64,000 nucleotides of DNA from an uncultured Lactobacillus sp. (GTDB lineage Bacteria > Bacillota > Bacilli > Lactobacillales > Lactobacillaceae): NCBI GenBank assembly GCA_947565635.1, contig CANOGU010000002.1, positions 1 through 64,000 on the forward strand, in the 5' to 3' direction. Each line of letters begins with the position of its first letter. The first letter of the stretch is position 1. Shown here piece by piece: positions 59,484 through 64,000 of this stretch. The translations under genes and the position numbers were made by a program. A model generated the notes under the pieces. The model was not told the origin of the DNA and ran no database searches. It saw only the letters and a program-made list of their open reading frames with translations.

Positions 59484-60089
59484 TTGTTTGAAATATTTTT
59501 CTTTGTTAATCCAATTGGGATTAACTGTTATCAAAATGAACGGGAAATAAGTGCTGCAGTCAGTGGTTATAAACAAAACATTTCTTACCACTTTATACCC
59601 ATAACTAACATGAATACGATTCGAAACGATATCAAGGCTCGGCATCTTGCTTCAAGTAATGTCCGAGTTTTCAACACTTTTAGTCAAAGTGCTTATAATG
59701 CAACTAAAGATTATCACACTCTAAAATTAATCGTTGGTAATAAAAAAGCCAGACAATATATTATTAAATTACAACATGCAATTAATGATATGGGTAAGAC
59801 TTATTCTCGAGAGCTTGTTAATGAGATTTTAACTTCTCTAGATGTTTCAATTAAAAACTTCAATAAAAATAGAGAGTCAAACTACATTAAGCTCTCAATG
59901 GATAAGGATTTGAAACTTGCTGACGACTTAAATGTTGTCACTACACCAACTACGATCATCTTCAACTATGATGATGACCGTGGTGATTCAGGGATGATGA
60001 TTGAAGGTTGCGCAAATCGCGAAGAAATTGAAGCTGCTATCGCTGGGGATAAACAGACTAGTAGTGATAATAGTTTACGCTTATTGTAA
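59484..60089 (+). CDS. spxH: SpxH (YjbH)-like DsbA-family adaptor
   Basis: 201 residues, thioredoxin-fold DsbA-like. In B. subtilis YjbH helps ClpXP degrade Spx. The N-terminus reads FFFVNPIGINCYQNE, without the CxxC of DsbA or the CPWCW of YjbH; one Cys (about residue 15) remains. Start is TTG, with GGAGGAAA 7-8 nt upstream and no ATG near. The gene lies next to coiA, and spx and mecA follow at 61.8-63 kb, which supports the assignment. Confidence 0.8.
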   Translation: MFEIFFFVNPIGINCYQNEREISAAVSGYKQNISYHFIPITNMNTIRNDIKARHLASSNVRVFNTFSQSAYNATKDYHTLKLIVGNKKARQYIIKLQHAINDMGKTYSRELVNEILTSLDVSIKNFNKNRESNYIKLSMDKDLKLADDLNVVTTPTTIIFNYDDDRGDSGMMIEGCANREEIEAAIAGDKQTSSDNSLRLL

Positions 60090-60093
60090 TTTT

Positions 60094-60129
60094 CGGCTAG
60101 TTGACTTTTTAGTCATCTAGCTTTTTTTG
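60094..60129 (+). terminator. Terminator of spxH
   Basis: GCTAGTTGAC and GTCATCTAGC pair (one T-T mismatch) around a short T loop, followed by TTTTTTT. It overlaps the coiA stop codon on the other strand. Confidence 0.8.
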
Positions 60130-60969
60130 TAGAAAAGTTAATATTGGACTTGCATCTTTCGGCTTTCGCAGCTGCAAAAATAATTCTTTAGGTATATCAT
60201 CTATTGAATAATGCAATTGATATAATAGGCTTCCAATTTTCAATCCAATCTTACTTTTTTGAACCAGTTGTTTTTGCAAATATTTCTTTTGATCTTTAAT
60301 ATCGGACACCTTAAAAATCTTTTTAACTGGAGTAAATAAAAATAATTCTGCTACACCTTCTTCATCTAACGGAAAAGTTTTAACATCATATTGAATTTCT
60401 GAACTAATTGCTGCTTTTAAGATATTATATTTAAGCCTTATCAAACATTTAAATGGATCAATTTCTAGATAATACCACTGCCATTTAGGACTATATCTAA
60501 GAAAAATTTCCTGTGATTGATTAATTTTCTTCTTCAAATAATGTCTTTTTCCAACAATCCAAATATCTTTAATATTTATTTGTTTGTATAATTGATGTCG
60601 ATGATTAAACTCTTCTTCACTTAAAGGAGCACATTGAACTTCAAAAGATAATTTATTTTCTACCAGTACATCCGCTCTTAATTGTTGATCTAAAAGTGAA
60701 ACTTCTACTTCCGCCTGAATTCCATTGGCCTTTAGAGCAGTACATAAAAGGATTTTTGCCTGCGAATGTTCTTCTTTTTCTCCTGTTCCTTTTACCTGAT
60801 AAAAGTGCTTAAAAAATGGTATCTTATCTTCAGATAAGATCAAAATCATTCGATGCCTACAAGATGGACATAGATAATAATCCTGATTTAATTTCTTTAT
60901 TCCTCGATTAACTTGCTCTGCTTCATTGACTGCCAAGACTAATTTTTGATTTAAAATCGCAGCATACAT
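60109..60969 (-). CDS. coiA: Competence protein CoiA
   Basis: About 286 residues. N-terminal zinc-like module (CPSCRHRMILI, near 35), then the CoiA nuclease-like domain (EVEVSLLDQQLRADVLVENKLSFEVQCAPLS, with D and E-V-Q of the PD-(D/E)xK type). Needed for late stages of transformation in streptococci and bacilli. Start taken at the ATG of MYAAILNQK; a TTG 12 nt earlier is possible and neither has a good SD. An ISL3 remnant ends about 45 nt upstream of the start. Confidence 0.9.
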   Translation of the reverse strand: MYAAILNQKLVLAVNEAEQVNRGIKKLNQDYYLCPSCRHRMILILSEDKIPFFKHFYQVKGTGEKEEHSQAKILLCTALKANGIQAEVEVSLLDQQLRADVLVENKLSFEVQCAPLSEEEFNHRHQLYKQINIKDIWIVGKRHYLKKKINQSQEIFLRYSPKWQWYYLEIDPFKCLIRLKYNILKAAISSEIQYDVKTFPLDEEGVAELFLFTPVKKIFKVSDIKDQKKYLQKQLVQKSKIGLKIGSLLYQLHYSIDDIPKELFLQLRKPKDASPILTFLQKKLDD

Positions 60970-61014
60970 TTTATCGCCCAATATTATATACGCAAAAAGG
61001 AGATAAATTTTTTT

Positions 61015-61790
61015 GGGCTCTATACTTTTTTCTGTTGATGGATATCTATGATATCCTATCGACAGGATTTTTTATTGCATAAAGAAAGAGGCCATAGCCT
61101 CTCCTAACTTAAAATCCTTCTACGACCAATTCATTATTGTTTTTTCCGATTATTTTAAAAAATGTATTAATGGCAAATATCATAATATCTATGTAGCTAA
61201 GCTTATTCAGCCCCATTGTCCTTACTGCCGTTCCACTAATCTCAAACATATGGTTCAGATGCTTACCGGGGCTTTCAATAGTCTACGTGTACAAACGATG
61301 AAACAGTTTAAGAAACAAAGTCGTGAATATAATCTCTTAAAATCCACCTGGAAGCTTTATCTCATGAAGTATGACAAGCTCAATAAGAAGACGGCTTAGA
61401 CTGCAGTAAAGAACTCGAAAACACATATTGGGTTATGCAGGACTTTATGACTGCTATTGAAAACAAAAATGAAAAGCAAATTATTCACTTACTTCACTCA
61501 AAACAAGCTGTCGGTAAGCAAATTCATCAAACCTTATTAACTTTTAAACACAATTATACTGGCATTCTAAATGGCATTTCTTCTAGCTATTCTAATGGCT
61601 GTCTTGAAGGAGTTAATCGTAAGATTAAACAAATGAACGAACAGCCTATGGCTATAGTAGTTTTAGCTACTTATTAATTAGAATTAAACTAGAAGAAAAT
61701 ATTGTAAAAGAAAAGGAATCAAGCAACTATTCTTTAGTTGCCTAATTCCTTAATCTAAAACTGGTCATCAACAGGATTTGACAAACAGCC
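61015..61790 (+). mobile_element. ISL3-family element, internally deleted remnant with both ends
   Basis: About 776 bp. Left end GGGCTCTATACTTTTTTCTG (61015 onward) and the inverted right end (reverse strand GGCTGTTTGTCAAATCCTGT) share GGCT and CTGTTGATG. Both sides are flanked by AATTTTTTT (61006-61014 and 61791-61799), a target duplication. Inside, transposase pieces remain in plus frames: a zinc-finger HCPYCRSTNL, then directly HMVQMLTGAFNSLRVQ and SREYNLLKSTWKLYL; after a second gap, DCSKELENTYWVMQDFM and YSNGCLEGVNRKIKQ, then a frameshifted end. Intact ISL3 elements are about 1.4-1.5 kb, so the DDE core is gone. It separates coiA from mecA and cannot move by itself, but intact ends could be used in trans. 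Confidence 0.85.
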
Positions 61791-61815
61791 AATTTTTTTC
61801 ATCTCCTTTTATTTT

Positions 61816-62469
61816 TTAATCAAAATATTGTCTTAAATTTCCTAATGCATCTTGTCTAATTAAACACTTAGCATTTTTCTTTATCTTTTGGAATTGCTTT
61901 TCAGTCATCCCATTGCCATATTCATTTGCAATTACCCAGGTATCTTCAGGTTTTAATTCTACATAGTTGTCATCTAAGTAAGATAAATCTAAGTAATATT
62001 CATGTCGGTAAGTATATAAACTAGATGCTAATCCATCAACCTTTAGTGCATCTGCTAATGCAGCAACTAAATCAATACTTTCCAGTTTAAAAACACGACG
62101 ATTGTCACTTACTAGTTTATCTTGATCGTTAATTTCCGTTCTACGTTGATCAGTATCTGATTCAGTACCTAACCCCTTTAAAAGATCTCGTAATTGATCA
62201 CTTGAATCATCGCGAGTGTCCGTGTCACTATCTGGAACTTTAGAAATAAGTAACTCTAATCCAGAACTGCTTGGCATAACTTGAAAAGTAACCGGATCTC
62301 CTTTGGCAAAAGTATGATCAGTGTCGACTTCACTTAAAATCTGATAGAAGAATTTTTGAATTTGACTTTTGTTTCCCAACAAATCGAGCATCGTTATCCC
62401 ACGCTCTTTAAGTTCATCCGCATCCATCGTTACACGAATGGTATTTTCACTTATTCTGTGTACTTCCAC
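61816..62469 (-). CDS. mecA: Adaptor protein MecA
   Basis: 217 residues. It hands ComK, ComX-type regulators or other clients to ClpC/ClpP. N-terminal domain MEVHRISENTIRVTMDADELKERG, acidic linker (about 85-120, DSDTDTRDDSSDQ) and C-terminal ClpC-binding domain (about 135-217). Start ATG. It sits between the ISL3 remnant and spx. Confidence 0.94.
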   Translation of the reverse strand: MEVHRISENTIRVTMDADELKERGITMLDLLGNKSQIQKFFYQILSEVDTDHTFAKGDPVTFQVMPSSSGLELLISKVPDSDTDTRDDSSDQLRDLLKGLGTESDTDQRRTEINDQDKLVSDNRRVFKLESIDLVAALADALKVDGLASSLYTYRHEYYLDLSYLDDNYVELKPEDTWVIANEYGNGMTEKQFQKIKKNAKCLIRQDALGNLRQYFD

Positions 62470-62528
62470 TTATTATCACCTCGAAGTCTTTGTCTGTAAT
62501 ACATTGTAACCTATTTTGTTGTTCAAAT

Positions 62529-62560
62529 AAAAACGCTAGCTTAAAAAAGCTAACGTTTTT
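62529..62560 (-). terminator. Terminator after spx
   Basis: AAAAACG-TAGCTT and AAGCTA-CGTTTTT pair (62529-62542 and 62548-62560, one mismatch) around a 5-nt loop. T run on the minus strand. Confidence 0.85.
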
Positions 62561-62570
62561 AAATAATTAA

Positions 62571-62972
62571 TTAAAAATCAGCAGTCATTGCTTGAATTTC
62601 TTCAAGTTCTAAACGACGTACCTTCCGAGGAAGAAATCTTCTAATTTCGTCTTCGTTATAACCAACTTGCAAACGTCTGTCATCCATAATGATTGGACGT
62701 CTTAATAAACTAGGATTCTTTTCAACAAGATCAATTAATTGATCAATTGATAGATCATCTAAATTGATCTTTAAGTTTTGGAAAGTACGAGAACGAGTAG
62801 AAATAATTTCCTCTGTACCATTTTCAGTCATACGTAGAACTTGCATGATTTCTTCCTTATTCAAAGGATTAGCAAAAATGTTTCTCTCTTTAAAGGAAAT
62901 ATCATGTTCCTTTAACCATGCTTTTGCTTTACGACATGAAGTACAACTTGGTGATGTATATAAATTTAACAC
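62571..62972 (-). CDS. spx: Transcriptional regulator Spx (ArsC family)
   Basis: 133 residues. Redox switch CxxC at Cys10-Cys13 in SPSCTSCRK, and Arg92 in [10 protein letters not shown], the key residue of active Spx. It binds the RNA polymerase alpha C-terminal domain and turns on thiol-stress genes. Degraded by ClpXP with SpxH, which is encoded nearby. ATG start with a GGAG upstream. Confidence 0.95.
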   Translation of the reverse strand: MLNLYTSPSCTSCRKAKAWLKEHDISFKERNIFANPLNKEEIMQVLRMTENGTEEIISTRSRTFQNLKINLDDLSIDQLIDLVEKNPSLLRRPIIMDDRRLQVGYNEDEIRRFLPRKVRRLELEEIQAMTADF

Positions 62973-63135
62973 TTAACTCCACACTCCTTTGCGTGTAGAA
63001 AAATAACTACTGTTCCACTTACATAAAATATTATATCACAAATACTTTGAGCTTGTAAGTTGTAATCAAATTTCTTTTATTAGCTTACAAGTTATACTCT
63101 ATCAGCAAATAATGAAGTTTGTGTGAAGTTTTAAC

Positions 63136-63167
63136 AAAAAAAGAGTACCTTTACAGTACTCTTTTTT
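63136..63167. terminator. Bidirectional terminator after ptsI
   Basis: AAAAAAAGAGTAC (63136-63148) pairs with GTACTCTTTTTT (63156-63167) around a 7-nt loop, with T runs on both strands. Confidence 0.9.
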
Positions 63168-63170
63168 CTT

Positions 63171-64000
63171 CTAATCAATAATGCCAAGCTTCTTCATAGT
63201 TTCTTCAACTAACTTCTTGTTTTCATCAGCAGTTTCTGAAACGAAGCATGCTTTATTAGCTAATTCTTTAATATCATCAGTATTGATCTTCTTCATCAAA
63301 CTTCTGATACGTAAGATTGAAGTGGCACTCATTGAATATTCATCAAGACCCATTGATAAAAGAATTGGGAACATGATATCATCACCAGCAGCTTCACCAC
63401 ACATACCACACCAAATACCATTTTCATGAGCACCATCAATAGTGTGCTTAATCAAACGTAAAACAGATGGGTTGTATGGTTGGTAAAGATAAGAAACGTT
63501 ATCATTACCACGATCAGCAGCCATAGTATATTGGATTAAGTCGTTAGTTCCAATTGAGAAGAAATCAACTTCTTTAGCAAATTGATCAGCTAAGACAGCA
63601 GCAGCTGGAACTTCGATCATCATACCAACTTGTAAGTCGTCACCGATCTTAACGCCTTCTTTAGCGAGTTTATCTTTTTCTTCAGCTAAGATTTGTTTTG
63701 CTTCACGTAATTCTGCTAAAGTACCAATCATTGGGAACATAATTCCTAATGGACCATATGCAGATGCACGAAGTAAGGCTCTTAATTGAGTTCTAAAGAT
63801 ATCCTTGTATTGCATTGAAAGACGGATAGCACGAACACCTAAGAATGGGTTCATTTCTTCTGGAAGATCCCAGTAATCTAAGTGCTTGTCTCCACCAATA
63901 TCACAAGTTCTAATGATAGTTTGCTTACCATCCATGTCTTCGATAACTTTCTTGTAAGCATCAAATTGAGCTTCTTCGGATGGGAAGTCTTTTGAATCCA
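63171..64000 (-). CDS. ptsI: PTS enzyme I, C-terminal part (runs off the right edge)
   Basis: About 276 residues are visible of a protein of about 575; the 5' part lies beyond 64000. The reading frame is open to the edge ([21 protein letters not shown] before the M at 63935, so that M is internal). C-terminal PEP-binding domain motifs: [53 protein letters not shown], and the active Cys loop [11 protein letters not shown]. It starts the PTS phosphate chain through HPr (ptsH should precede it off the window). Terminator at 63136-63167. Confidence 0.97.
   Translation of the reverse strand, partial: DSKDFPSEEAQFDAYKKVIEDMDGKQTIIRTCDIGGDKHLDYWDLPEEMNPFLGVRAIRLSMQYKDIFRTQLRALLRASAYGPLGIMFPMIGTLAELREAKQILAEEKDKLAKEGVKIGDDLQVGMMIEVPAAAVLADQFAKEVDFFSIGTNDLIQYTMAADRGNDNVSYLYQPYNPSVLRLIKHTIDGAHENGIWCGMCGEAAGDDIMFPILLSMGLDEYSMSATSILRIRSLMKKINTDDIKELANKACFVSETADENKKLVEETMKKLGIID

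Noticed and set aside
61435-61677. Independent 80-residue gene upstream of mecA on the plus strand
   Set aside because: It is the C-terminal part of the ISL3 transposase (YSNGCLEGVNRKIKQ) in one frame, not a separate gene.

Overview
The window is chromosomal DNA from a low-GC Gram-positive lactic acid bacterium, most likely a Lactobacillus of the gasseri/johnsonii clade. The evidence is the AT-rich base composition, strong AGGAGG ribosome binding sites, and core clusters typical of lactobacilli: cggR; clpP with whiA-yvcK-rapZ; uvrBA; pgm; comFA-comFC-hpf-secA-prfB-hprK-lgt-gpsA-trxB; rny-recA-pgsA-rodZ-ymfI-ymfH-ymfF-ftsK; and the spx-mecA-coiA-spxH-relQ-nadK group. The genus is well supported. 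The species is inference.

Layout. 1-1.2 kb: the glycolysis regulator gene cggR on the minus strand, with a long structured leader; gap/pgk should lie off the left edge. 1.27-2.9 kb: tRNA-Arg(CCG), then a badly decayed amino acid permease. 3.0-14.0 kb: CIRCE-controlled clpP on plus, then minus-strand genes whiA, yvcK, rapZ, a DUF308 membrane protein, uvrA, uvrB (with a LexA-type box) and phosphoglucomutase. 14.1-27.2 kb: a lactose/galactose island (galM, galT, galK, a GH42 beta-galactosidase, lacS, a LacI-type regulator, lacL, lacM, galE) between pgm and trxB. Three promoters in it share one design: a TTTACT-type dyad at -35, then -10, then a catabolite (cre) site at the start point. lacS and lacM each carry an in-frame TAA stop that cuts off the C-terminus, so this strain's lactose use may be impaired although galactose catabolism and the GH42 enzyme look intact.

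27.2-52.7 kb: housekeeping genes, nearly all on the minus strand: redox, lipid and lipoprotein synthesis, HPr kinase, release factor 2 with a complete programmed +1 frameshift site, SecA, ribosome hibernation factor, competence genes comFA/comFC, TagO, RNase Y, recA with a second LexA-type box, pgsA, rodZ, the ymfI-ymfH-ymfF set and ftsK. 52.7-54.5 kb: a lactonase and a decayed DUF2075 ATPase. 54.5-64 kb: oleate hydratase, a pseudouridine synthase, NAD kinase, a small alarmone synthetase, a CYTH protein, the SpxH/CoiA/MecA/Spx stress-proteolysis and competence group, a deleted ISL3-family element that keeps both ends and a target duplication, and the 3' part of ptsI running off the right edge.

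How the parts fit. Carbon flow is controlled by CggR, by HprK with enzyme I (CcpA/HPr-Ser-P signalling; cre-like sites near lac, gal, hpf and ohyA) and by the LacI-type regulator. Stress control is visible as CIRCE at clpP, LexA boxes at uvrB and recA, Spx and its adaptors, RelQ and Hpf. I did not find a convincing undescribed multi-gene system. The most informative signals are the shared lac/gal promoter layout, the two nonsense codons in the lac genes, an orphan EIIA-Gut-like protein without its catalytic histidine, the cggR leader dyad and the ISL3 deletion derivative.
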